Source: Paraniabella defluvii
GTDB taxonomy: Bacteria > Bacteroidota > Bacteroidia > Chitinophagales > Chitinophagaceae
Direction of reading: 5' to 3'
DNA length: 64,000 bases
Assembly (NCBI GenBank): GCA_019316985.1
Contig: CP079215.1
Location: 5,208,001-5,272,000 of the forward strand
Positions within the stretch are counted from its first letter, which is position 1; each line of letters opens with the position of its first letter. Position numbers and translations under genes: made by a program. Under the pieces are notes generated by a model. That model made no database searches and was not told where the DNA came from. It saw only the letters and a list, made by a program, of their open reading frames with translations. Positions 20,772 to 31,768 of the stretch are shown here, in pieces.

Positions 20772-21612
20772 TTTGGAAAAGTTTAAGAATGAATAATGGG
20801 ACATCACGTCCGGTTTAAGTCGGGTGTTTAAAAATCGGGGCCAATATCTTTTTCATGTGTACAACTTCATCCTCTTAATGATCGGAGCGAGCGGCGCCTG
20901 TTATGCGAGTGCCCGATCATCGGGGCTGAATCTTATTTCGATTTTTAATTACAACTCCTGTGCCCGCCCCGGCAGCCCTGTAAATAATTGATATGTAATA
21001 TAGCAAACCCGATAAAGCTGATGCTGGCTTTTATTTGGGAATTTAATACCCCTTCGGAGTGGAATTTAGTATACGATCGATAATATACAAGACCCGGAAA
21101 GCCCGTTGCAGCTACATGAGCTAATACAAATCCACAATAAATAGATACGTTTGGTAAAGCCGTTTTTTACAAGCCTATGTACTTTCGGATGGCTTTAAGA
21201 GAAGCAGGTAGCACAAAAATTGACGGCTGTTGTTAATCTCTTTGGGTAAAACAGGCGTAATGCAAAGAAGTATAACTGCTTCATAAAGGTTAGGCGGCGT
21301 TTGGACCGGGCAAGACCGTAATAGGTGGCAAACAATGAACGATGTAGGGATATTTAGGTAGCCTATGTTTAAATCATTTTTAAAAATGCGCTCATTGCTG
21401 ATCCAATCATCATTGAAAAAAGTTAGGGCTTACAGCAGTGGAACTCCTGGTTTATTTAAATCAAGGTTTTCCACTTTTTAAAATCCCGGATTGCTTTGTA
21501 AAACGGTATACCTGCTACAACTAAAAGACAGTAAAAACATTGAAGCATCGTAAAAGCTTATGGAACATGCTATTTTTTCCGATCAGCATTTAAAGCGGTA
21601 TACATTTTTGTT
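20772..21612. other. Gene-free stretch
   Basis: About 840 bases with no open frame carrying recognisable features on either strand, between the small secreted gene and the end of the pectin-type locus. Upstream of the small gene it should contain that gene's promoter, but no convincing TAnnTTTG box stands out. Confidence 0.5.
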
Positions 21613-21687
21613 TAGAAGGTAGAAGGTGGCTTCCCGGCCTTTCCAGGCCAGGGTTTCCACCCTCTTTTTCCTTCTAAATCCTTCTAA
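21613..21687 (-). terminator. Long nested inverted repeat at the 3' end of the nine-gene locus
   Basis: TAGAAGG-type arms at 21613-21626 and 21671-21687 enclose GGTGG/CCACC, then CCC/GGG, then GGCCT/AGGCC with a GGAA loop. The element begins 6 bases after the stop of the last gene and probably ends the transcript. Confidence 0.6.
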
Positions 21688-21692
21688 AAATA

Positions 21693-22768
21693 TTACCACC
21701 ACACAGACGGAGCGGCAAAAGTATTCGGGGTAAATACACAATTGCTGGTATCTACGGTATAGATCCTGTTCCCGTAAAAACGGTTTTGAGTAAGATAATT
21801 GTTCTTCATTTCAGATTCCTGTACATGCTGCACGTAGGCACTATAGGCATTATGATGGATATAGTTATTATAGGCGTAGATTTTTTTGATCACTGCCGTG
21901 CCGTTTGTTTTGGCATTCATCTCTATGCCGTTGCCATCATTATAAGCCATTTCGCAGTTCTTTATATACACCCGTTGTGCCGTTCCGTTATCTGGCTCTA
22001 TATCAATACCATCTTTAGGTTTGGTTCCTGTTGTACGGGTAAATTTACAGGAATCGACAATGAGACTATCCACGTAGCCGATAGTTAAGCCCTGCCGGCG
22101 GTTGCTGTCGCAAATAACTTTATGCAGCGTAATAATCTGGCTGGTAGCGGTGGCTCCATCGGCGGCTCGCGCCCCCACGGTAATGCCATCGCCCCAGCAG
22201 TTGCGAATAATACTCCTGGTTACTTTTATGTTGTTGCAGGAATAGATGGCGATACCAAATCCCTGTTCGCAGTTACCGGTACAGGTGCCGCCCAGGTGGT
22301 CGCTCCATTCGCCAATTATCTTGCCGCCCATAATGATGGCGTTGCTGATGTTTTTAATAGTAACATATAAGACCTTCCCGATACCGTAGGTTTTGCCTTC
22401 AGTATCCTGGTAGAGTCGTACATGTAAAGGGTAACATTACTCTTCATCTTTATAGCCGTATCTACATTAATGTAATAGGTGCCGGTACGTACCCTCACCA
22501 TACCGCCACCCATACCAGCCATGGAATCAATAGCCTTCTGAAAAGCAGGGGTATCATCCAGCGTATCTGTACCGTTGGCGCCTACATCATTTACATAGAT
22601 CTCGTTGGCGGTTAACAAGGTGGCGGTGGATATTTCACCGGCATTTTTCTGATCTTCCGGAATTACGGAGTTGGCCTTTTGCGAACAACTAATAAGCAAT
22701 AATGCCCATCCTGCCAGCACGGCAAACAACTGTTCTGCGGCTGCTGCGGTTAAATTTTTAATTTTCAT
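21693..22768 (-). CDS. Right-handed parallel beta-helix lipoprotein 1 (pectate-lyase/GH28-like fold), one frameshift
   Basis: Corrected length about 358 residues. N-terminal lipobox in LLLISCSQ. The region YVNDVGANGTDTLDDTPAFQKAIDSMAG is the opening of pectate-lyase-3/GH28-like helices. Rungs follow: GFGIAIYSCNNIKVTRS, NCWGDGITVGA, NRRQGLTIGYVDSLIVDSCKF, KPKDGIDIEPDNGTAQRV, NDGNGIEMNAKTNG. The frame break near 22375 is one missing G. It is a paralogue of the gene at 24964 (shared NCWGDG, NRRQGLTIG, GIDIEPD). Probably a cell-surface lyase or hydrolase acting on an acidic polysaccharide; no catalytic residue can be assigned with certainty. Confidence 0.8.
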
Positions 22769-22900
22769 CGTTTATTTGTTTTAAAGTTTAAAGGGATTAA
22801 TAAATATTGATGTTTGTTACGGGACATAGCCTGCCCATCCGCATGTAAAACGGGTATTTTAATTCCTTCCGTTTGTTTTAAGAAGGTCCTTATCTGGTTA

Positions 22901-24911
22901 TTACTTATGGATCCCGCGGAGGATGTTTTTTCTTAGCAGCACGGCGTCCGCAATTATTTTACCATTACCGCCGTTTGCAGATAACTGCAGATAGGGCCTG
23001 TTCCCGGTACCCAACTCATACGTTCCGATAAACTGCCATTCCCCGGAGGTCTGGCCCAGCACTTTTAAAGTAGCCACCTGAAGGATAGCAGACTTTTCCT
23101 CGTAACCATTAAAAACAGTTACGTTCATGGCAGGCATACTATCTGTTTTGGGTACATACAGGTAAATATCATAAGGGTTGTTTCCGGTAACCGGTAATAT
23201 AAATTTAGCAGTTGCCAAAGGGGTCGCCGCCTGCATCATAGAAGGTCCATAGCTTCGGCGGGTTAGCTTTTTCCACTCGCCTGTAAATTGTACCAGTGCT
23301 TTTTCAGCATCGTCTACAACAATGTCCGGCGCCGAGCCATCAAGGAGGATCTTCTTTCAGCTTTTGCTGCAAAGCCTTAATGTCTACCTCCTGTACGCAT
23401 TGTTTTTGATCAACGGCCATAGAGGCCGCTACAGCAGCCGACTGTGCCAGCACCATAAATACCGGTTCCATCCGTATAGATCCGTAGGCAATATGGGTGG
23501 CCGACAGGCAAACCGGTACCAGCAGGTTGGTACATTCTTTCTTTTGCGGCGTAATAGACCGGTAGGCTATAGGGTAGGGGGCAAAGCCGCCGATCTCCAC
23601 ATTGCCCTCATTCTTCACCATTTTTATACCGTTCTTTTCGATAACAATCCGCTGGCAATTATGAGAGTCCATGGTATAGGCTGCCATGCCCACGCCGTCG
23701 GGTACCGCTTCTCTTCCTTCACAATGGTGCTGGGTCATTACATAGGCGCCTACCATGCGCCGCGATTCCCTTATATAAGGTTGCGGGCTCCAATGATCGT
23801 TCTGCAGGTATTCATCTTTAGGATATCCCCATTCACGCATCTGGCGCCGCATCACTTCGGGCACCCGTTGATCATTGCCTAAAAAATACAATAACGATTT
23901 ATTATATAGCTCCAGCTCTTTTATGATCCGTTTACGTTCTTCATAGCCGGCTTCAGGATAACGGTTGGCAGCCCCGATCATATCAGTTGAAAATGGACCG
24001 TTGTTATTGATATCTGTTTTATGATTGGGCATCAGGTCGAGCTTCAATACCGACTTAATGCTGCTGATCCCCGCTTTTTGAATGTAACGCAGTAACAGTT
24101 CAAAGCGGGTAGCATCATAGCCTGCCGGGCGTGTAACCGCAATACGGTTCGCAGGATCGTTGGTAAGGCATATCCTGAAATTATACGCCTGCACCTTGCT
24201 ATCCGATGAACCTACGGACGCCATCGACTCATTACTGATACCCCATAAAAGACCGCTGGAAGCATCCCCTGGCTTCTTATAGGGATCGACGCCATCCGGG
24301 AACTGGTGCCCATTCATCATTTGCACGCCGTTATAGGTTTCGTTATACTCGGCATTTCCTTCTCTGCCTACCCGGTAAGATACGCCGGCCTTTGCCATCA
24401 GGTCGCCTTCATAAGTACAGTCTATAAACATGCTGGCCTCACAGCGTATGGTTGTACCGTAAGGGCCCGCAGCAGGTTCTACTTCAATACCCTTGATAGT
24501 GCTGTTATTTTTGTATACCGTTTTAAGCCGGTAATTATAAACAACATCCACCTGAGCCGTTCTTATATACGCCTGAAACAGCCGTTCTGCCACAGAAGGT
24601 TCAAAGATCCATTGTTCGAACCGGCCGTAATGCATGCCAATTTTCCGGTAAAAGTCGAGCGCAATTCCGCTTATTGCGTATTTGTTACCGATATCGGTAT
24701 ATCCCAGCCCACCGGAAGTAAGTCCTCCCAGCCGGTTGCCAGGCTCTATGAGCAGTACCGTTTTACCCAGTTTGGCGGCACTATAAGCCGCAATCACACC
24801 GGCTGAAGTACCTCCATAAACACAGATATCAACCTGGCTGATCTTAACCGTTTTGCGGGCTTCACCGGCAATAGTAAGACCTAAAAAAATATTCAATAGT
24901 AAAAAACGCAT
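22901..24911 (-). CDS. Exported FAD-dependent oxidoreductase with a C-terminal xanthan-lyase/golvesin-like domain (one frameshift)
   Basis: About 669 residues. A signal peptide precedes a dinucleotide-binding FAD site (DICVYGGTSAGVIAAYSAAKLGKTVLLIEPGNRLGGLTSGGLGYTD), the hallmark of the FAD_oxidored family. Later motifs are IDCTYEGDLMAKAGVSYRVGREG and RESRRMVGAYVMTQHHCEG and HIAYGSIRMEPVFM. After a frame break at about 23340 a 110-residue beta domain follows (FILPVTGNNPYDIYLYVPKTDS, GEWQFIGTYELGTGNRPYLQLSANGGNGKIIADAVLL), which resembles carbohydrate-lyase-associated domains. Such proteins are frequent in utilisation loci but their reaction is unproven; oxidation of a sugar is a reasonable guess. 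Confidence 0.75.
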
Positions 24912-24963
24912 ATTGCTGGTTTAAACAATTAATGAACCCGGAAACCGGGGAAATATTACCTGC

Positions 24964-26054
24964 TTAGGGCGTAACAACTACATCGTTGGGCGATAAGGTA
25001 CAATTATAACAAATGCCCTGTTTGCGTACTTTGTTGCCATCCTGCCCGTTAGAAGGACCGCTGGTTACCAGGATGTTGTCTTTAAATGTATTCCCTGAAA
25101 AATATACATCAGATACGGTGGTATCGGCATCGTCACCGATCACATTGCCTGCCCAGTAATCATTTTCGTAAATGGTATTATCTTCTATATGTATATTTTG
25201 TATGGTTCTGGTGCCTACTCCATATAGCAAGATACCTTCTTTAATATTATTGCCTATTACGCAGTTCCTGATAGCAATATTCTTTGCGGTGCCATTGGCA
25301 TCCGGCTCGATATCGATGCCCGTTTGGGGCGCTGTACCATCTGAAAGCTGAAAGTGCACCGGGTAACAGTAATACTGTCTGTATTGCCAATGGTTAGTCC
25401 CTGGCGCCGGTGGTTATTGCTTACGACTCGGTCAACCGTTACATAAGAGCTGGGACTGGTGGCGCTATATAAACTCTGAGAACCTATTACGACGCCGTCG
25501 CCCCAGCAATCAAAAACCCTAGTTCGTGATATCCGCACATGGCTGCTGGCATAAACACCGATACCCATGCCCCATTCGCCGGTTGTACCCTGGTGCTGGT
25601 ACCGTTCTCCTCTTATTTTACCGCCAATTATCTGCACATTGGAAACATTAAATATCCTGATGATATAATACCTGCTGCTGGCTGTGGGAATGGCTTTGAG
25701 CTGCCGGGTGGTATCTACCATATTCAGTGTTACGTGCGATTTCATAACAATGGATGTATCGGCATTGATATAATATTCTCCTGGTGATACATTTACCGTA
25801 CCGCCGCCCTGTGATGCAACAAAATTGATCGCCTGCTGAAATGCCCGGGTGTCGCTGACCGTATCGTCAGGTATAGCGCCAAAATCGGCGACATCTGCGG
25901 TAGCGGCTGATAAAGCTACCAGCCGGTGGGCGGTTGCGTTGTTTTGTACCGCATCCTCAACATCTGCCAGGTCGGGCGCGCAGCCGATACCTAATAATAT
26001 AAAAAATATACCGGCAATTAATTTGCTAACCCTGGCAATTGTTTGCTTCTGCAT
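24964..26054 (-). CDS. Right-handed parallel beta-helix lipoprotein 2 (one frameshift)
   Basis: Corrected length about 363 residues. Lipobox LLGIGCAPD near residue 25, then a helix opening DFGAIPDDTVSDTRAFQQAINFVASQGGGTVNV and rungs VRISRTRVFDCWGDGVVIGS, NNHRRQGLTIGNTDSITVTRCTF, TGIDIEPDANGTAKNI, NNIKEGILLYGVGTRTI. The frames overlap at about 25340 and join by one missing base. It is a clear paralogue of beta-helix 1 at 21693 with the FAD oxidoreductase gene between them, suggesting duplication within the locus and division of labour on related linkages. Confidence 0.8.
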
Positions 26055-26104
26055 TGTATTTATTTTTATAAGGTTTAAGGATCCTGTTTGCCGTAACCGG
26101 CCTT

Positions 26105-27595
26105 TTACTCATTATATTCAATCACCTTTCTGTTCCAGTTGAGCGGTGTATCTATAAGGATATTTTTGACTGGTAAGCTTGGCAGAAAACAGGTGAATTG
26201 CTGTTGGCTACTTCGGCTACGTTGCTGATCTGCAGGCCCTGTACATCCACCGCAATCACAGGCGATCGTACATCTGTTTCTTTAGAGCCCAGCATAAGGC
26301 CGTTAACCTGTATATTTTTGCATGACGGATAAACAGTGCTGAAGCCGGCAACTCTTTCCATACCGTAGGCTGCGGGTACCCTTTTTCATCTTCCGGTACC
26401 TTATGCACATTACCGGCAAAGTCGCCTGTTTGCACAGCCCTTTGTTATGAAACCGGATATTGCTTAAGGAAACGTTCTCGACATAGTGCCCGGGAATTGC
26501 CGTTATAGATCCGCCAAAGTTGCCGGTATGATAAGCCACAATATTAGAAATTACAACATCACGGAGTATGCCTACCCCGGGTTCGGATGCCGACTCCGTA
26601 TGTTTCCTGGCCCGGTTACCCAGCCGGATATAAAGCGGGCTCTGCGAACCTTCTATGGTAATATTGCTGATGCTGACCCCTTCCATAATGCCGCCATCTA
26701 CGATCTCAAGCGATAAGCCCGCAATGCCCAGGGATTACCGAATATGGGCGGCTCCTTACTAATGCTGGGCTTGACAACACAATTGGAAATGGCTATATTT
26801 TTAAACCCGCCGGTGGATTCGGTGCCCGCTTTAATAGCATTGCAGAAGCTGGAAACAATGCAGTTGGTGATCGTAATATTTTCGCAGGCAGCGCTCCCGG
26901 TACTTTTCAGCACAATGGCATCATCATCGGTATCCAATATAGCATTCGATAAAACAAAGCGCCTGCAGCCATCTATGTCGATACCGTCGTTATTACGATT
27001 AGAATGGTTATAAACCGAGATCCTGTCTACGATCACATCTTCACAATCAAGATAATGCTGGTTCCAGATACCCGAGTTACGCATCCTGATGCCCTCCACG
27101 CGTATTTGTTTGCAGGAAATAAACAGCAGGTTTCTCGGACGTCCGTCCATATCCAGCCTGAACCGTGAATCCGGGTCGGGTTTTTGCCGGGCGCCATTTC
27201 CGTCAATGGTTCCCTGCCCGGTTATTGCAATATTGGTAACCGCATGGGCATAGATCAAAGCGCGCCAGCCACCCGGATCTTTTTGCGAGCGGTAAGCGGG
27301 TTGCGGTTGCAGGGGAAAGTCTTTAATATCGGTGCTTGCCGAAAGAACGGCGCCCATGGCCAGGTGAAGTTCCACGTTTTCTTTCAGCAGGAGCGTACCC
27401 GACCTAAAGGTACCTGCGGGTATCACTACCCGTCCTCCTCCGTTTTTATAGCAGGCGTCGATCGCTTTATTAATGGCTGATGTATTATTGAAATGGCCCG
27501 GCCTGGCTCCATATTGGGTGATGAGAAAATCCTGTGCCCTGCAAAAAGGATGGCCATACTTAACCCAACCAGGAGTATTATTTTTGTTTCATCAT
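26105..27595 (-). CDS. Glycoside hydrolase family 28 (polygalacturonase-type), frameshifted
   Basis: Six single-base deletions split this gene; corrected about 498 residues. After a signal peptide (MMKQKIILLVGLSMAILFAGAQ) come the family landmarks: YGARPGHFNNTSAINKAIDAC, the NNDGIDIDGCRR and DTDDDAIVLKS aspartates, and CNAIKAGTESTGGFKNI, which correspond to the GH28 catalytic NTD/DD/G-H-G region though the histidine position is replaced here by NAIK. The C-terminus reads PVKNILIDTPLNWNRKVIEYNE. The ATG overlaps the esterase stop (ATGATGA at 27590-27595), so translation is coupled. Known members cleave alpha-galacturonide or rhamnogalacturonan links in pectin. Confidence 0.85.
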
Positions 27596-29764
27596 TTCGA
27601 TTCGTTTTGTGTAATCCATTGATCCAGGATACCGGAAATGGCCTGCTGTGGCTGGCCGGTTGTGATATGCAGTAGTTTACCGGCGTGCGTTGCATATCCC
27701 TGACGTATTACCGAAAGATCTTCGGTGGCAGGATCTTCCAGCAGATTTCCGTTACCATCGGTTGGGTTGATAATGAGTAAAGGCCTGGGCGCGAGGCTGG
27801 CAGCCAGGTAGGGCAAATCGTAGTTGCCTATGGCACGGGCTACGGTGCTGTACATAAATTGAGGCTTATAGTAAAGCGATGTAACTATAGAACGGTAAGA
27901 AGTATATGGTTCCAGCAGTACAACGCCTTCCAGGTTTTTATCAAAAGCAGCCGCATGCAAAAGAGCGGGCGCCATAAATGTTTTAGCCATCCCGTATACG
28001 GCATTTACCAATGAGTCTTTTTCAAAATCTGCACCAGTAAAGAAATATCGCTGGCATGGATACCGGTGATGCTGTTACCGGTCATTACCGCGGTAAACCA
28101 GGTATTATAAGCAATGCTGTCGATAAACGAATCGCCCCTGAAACTACCTGGCCCCATTTCACCGGTTCCCGCCAGGTCGGCCGCCAGCACCGTTATACCT
28201 TTCCGCACTAATTGCTCCATTTCGCTGCCAATGGTAGTATCTGCCAGCTTTCCCCAAGGGTTCAGGTAGATCACAGCTTTGCCGTTTGCCTGTTGGGGCC
28301 TTAACAGCAGGTAGGGGATAATATAGCCTTTACCTGTTTCCCGGTATTTTTCTATACGGTAGGGCGGCTTCACATAAGTGCCCATATATACGGGTGATTG
28401 GTAAGGAAGCTGCTGGTAGTTCGATAACCGGCGCGCCTGGCGGAGCAAGGCGGCATAGCCCGTTTTTTGCTGTTGCTGCTGGCGTAACAAGGCGATCTTT
28501 TGAACCGCTGCTTCCCCGTTCAGGCTGAAAAGGGTGGCTCCTTTATAAGATGTAGCCACTTGTCCGGTAGGGGTTACCTGTAGTTCTGCAGCGCTTAGGG
28601 GTGTTACGGTTTCATCAGCTGACGGCCCCGGCATGCCGAATACTTTTTGAAAGAATGCGTACATTGCTGCCCGGTTCTTTGGAGTGGATGCATGTGGCGC
28701 ATCGTCTGTTACAAGGTTGAAATGATCAACGGCATGATAGGCTTTAAATACCCGTTGCAGTTCTGCTTCTGCCTCCTTTGCTCCTTCAATAGGAAACATG
28801 TCCCTGGTTGTAGTGAGCACAAGGGTAGGGCGGGCGCTTTCAGTATCAGCAGGTCGGCAATGTCCAGTCCGTTCTTTATCCCGCTGAAAAAATTTTGCTC
28901 GGCATCCTGCAACCCTATAGACTGAAGCAGGCTGGTAAAACTGGTGATATAATTTTCGGGTGCTACGGCTTTGATGCGATCATCAAACGCGGCAATAAAA
29001 GTGCTTTGCGTACCACCCCAGACCGGCCGGTAATGCCAATACGGGCAGTATCTACTTCTGCTCTTGAAAAAGATAATCAATGGCACGGATACCGTCCCAT
29101 ATAAAATCACGGGCCAGTGTATTACCGGTTATAAATAGCTGAGCGCCTATATACGAATGTTCGAAAGCAGGCCATTTAAATAAAGAAGCCTGCAGATCCG
29201 GCTTCAGGTATTGAACACGTTCGCCCTGGCCGGCCGGGTCAAAGGCAAAAACAACAAACCCTTTTTTACCAGGTTCAGCAACACCTGCTGGTAGGTGCGG
29301 TACCCTTTATCAGAGTGACCGCTACAGTAAATGATTGCCGGAGCTTTCTTGTTCCCCAGGCCCGCAGGAATAAAGAGTGAAGCCGTAACATAATACCCTG
29401 GCTGCGATTGGTACACCATATGCTCTACTTTGAAATCATCTTTATCAATTGTACGGGTTATAGTGGCATACAGGGGTGTTTTAAGAGGAAAAGCACCTAT
29501 AGCATTGCTAAGAGCCCGGGCAATATACTGCTGCCTGTGTTTCCATTGCTCCAGGGTACGGATATTGTTGCTATTTTTTTGCGTTGGGCAAGCATAGAAA
29601 GCGCTTCATTAGAAATATAATGAATCAGTGTATTGGATGCATCGCTATAAGCCGTCCACCTGGTTAAAACTTCCAGTTCCTTTTGAGCATGGGGGGAAGG
29701 ATATTCCTGCCAGCCATAGCAGGAACAGCAGGTATATGCCAGGCTCGTAATATGCCGTTTTCAT
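27592..29764 (-). CDS. Secreted two-domain alpha/beta hydrolase, acetyl xylan esterase-like (frameshifted)
   Basis: About 720 residues when corrected (one extra C near 29727, several missing bases). Signal peptide to GISFPHAQ. The first hydrolase domain contains VTASLFIPAGLGNKKAPAIIYCSGHSDKGY, FDPAGQGERVQY and the nucleophile elbow GITGRSGGGTQS, with DDAPHAST near the expected histidine. The second domain (PYLLLRPQQANGKAVIYLNPWGK, VLAADLAGTGEMGPGSF, YGMAKTFMAPALLHAAAF, PRPLLIINPTDGNGN) looks like a second hydrolase fold in which the nucleophile serine is not evident (GMAKT), so it may be inactive. The family removes acetyl or other esters from plant polysaccharides; next to GH28 it probably deacetylates a pectic substrate. 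Confidence 0.75.
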
Positions 29765-29786
29765 TATCGGTTTTAATTAAGGTTTA

Positions 29787-31758
29787 TTATTTCCAGAGTG
29801 GGTTCTGCTCTAATGCGCTGTTAAGTGTAAGATCCCTGCTTGGGACAGGATATAACAAATGTTTTTCAGCTACGTTGTCGTAGGCTCGTGTTTTCCATTG
29901 ATTGGCTGTTCCTGCATTAGCCCTGATATCGTCGCCTGCCAGCTTCATTTGTGGTAAAAATATACCCCACCGTACCAGATCAAATTTCCTGCCCGCCTCA
30001 AAGCATAGTTCGCGGGCCCTTTCGTCAACCAGGTATCTCTTAAAATCATCCTTCGACAACGAGGCTGGTGCGTCCACGGCATAAGTAGCAACAGTAGCGG
30101 TTGCGGTTGCCCGTATGCCTGCATAGGCAAATACGGCTCCCGTCACCCCGCGGCAGAGGCGCCGCTGGTGTGGGAAGGAGGTGTTGCTGTGGAAGTACCT
30201 GCTGTTGTAACAGTATACAGGTTATTGCCATAAAAACCTGGGTACCGGCCGCATAGCTGATGTTAGGCGCCCATGCCATTCCGATGATTACCGTAGGCGC
30301 TGATGTATACCCCACCCCGGGGATAACAGGTTGACAGAAGTTATTTTTCCAGTAGTATTAGAAACCGTAGCATTGGCTGTAGCTCCCGTACCGCCCCCGC
30401 CTGAAAGCGTAACGGGGATTACCCTGACCGTTTTGTCGTAACCGGTATTACCGGTCGCGGCCAGTTGTAATCCGTCTACCACGGCAACGGTATTTCCTGC
30501 AGGCTGGCCATACGCCCTGCGGCGAACCAGGTTAACCGCTTCATAAGCCCTGGTGGTAGGACCGTTCACATAATTCTCCGCTTCGGCAAACATCAGTAAT
30601 ACATCGGCATAGCGGATTACAGGAAAGTTGGTCGGCCCATAGTCGGTATTTTTGGGTGTCACGGTTTCATACTTCCGTCTCCATTTGCCAATGCCCCTGG
30701 TATAGAGGTCAGTAGCGGCTTTGGGTATTTCAACACCGTTGGTATAGGCAAAACCGGCTATGTTCCAGTCCCGCCGCAGGTCGGCGGTATTATATAATTT
30801 ATAAAGATACCCGGTAGTGCCCACCCGCCCGTAGCTGTTGCCTATGGCTGCGTTGGTATTGGTTACCGAGAGGTAATTAACAAAGCGCCCGCCTATTTTT
30901 AGTGCGCCCACATTGTTACCATAAAACTCTATCTCCCATAATATTTCTTTGGTAGTATTATCATAAACATCTTCCGACTCATTGATGAAGACTTTAGAGT
31001 AGCTGGGGTTCAGCGCATGTGCGCCCGACTGTATTACTGAATCGGCCCATGCTCGCGCATCTGCATATTTCGACACATCATTCATGGGCGCACCTGCCAT
31101 TTTCAGGTATACCCGCGCCAGCATAGCCTGTACGGCAGTTTTACTTACATGTACAGGTCCGCCATTGGCCTCATAAGTGTTAACGAGCAACCGGGCTTCC
31201 TGAAGGTCTTTAAGTACCTGGCTGTATACCGCCGAAGCTGGTGTGCGGGGTATATTCACTTTACGACTATCTTCAACAGGTTCGAGTATCAACGGCACAT
31301 CTCCCCACGCACTTACCAACTGGAAGTACATAAACCCTCTTAAAAAAAAGGGCTTCCCCTTTAATAACCCTTCGTTTTTGCTCGTCCATTACCGGTTTAT
31401 TAATATTAGCCAACAGGTAATTCACTCTTGTAATGCCATAGTAAAAATCGCGCCATGCATATTCGTAGTAAGTATCGGAGGGCGTATTGTCGTATACCAT
31501 GGCATTAGCCGTGCTTACCGTACTATTGTAATAGCCCAGGTCATCGCTGTGCGGTAAAAATGCCGACCAGTATAAGCCGTAGGTACCGATTGCGGCCAGT
31601 GAAGCATAGCATCCCGCGAGCGCATCGTTTAGCTCCCCTTCGGTTGAATAATACTGTTCGGGAACAGAAAAATCAGACGGTTTGGTTTCCAGGAATTTCT
31701 TACATCCTGTGATAGAGAGAAAGAACAGAGCTGACAGTATAGCGAAAAATGATCTCAT
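29787..31758 (-). CDS. SusD/RagB lipoprotein with an inserted domain (frameshifted)
   Basis: About 657 residues. Lipobox SITGCKK. The SusD parts are normal: KPSDFSVPEQYYSTEGELNDALAGCYASL, ALFLRGFMYFQLVSAWGDVPLI, FPVIRYADVLLMFAEAENYVNGPTTRAYEAVNLVRRRAYG, and the C-terminal FKRYLVDERARELCFEAGRKFDLVRWG. Between the last two blocks about 145 residues are inserted (about 30060-30500): glycine-rich repeats (GGGGTGATANATVSNTTGKITSV), then PGVGYTSAPTVIIG and a YAAGTQVFYGNNLYTVTTAG module of the kind seen in CBM5/12-like and phage-tail proteins. The gene follows SusC after 10 bases. Confidence 0.85.
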
Positions 31759-31768
31759 ACCAATTCAT

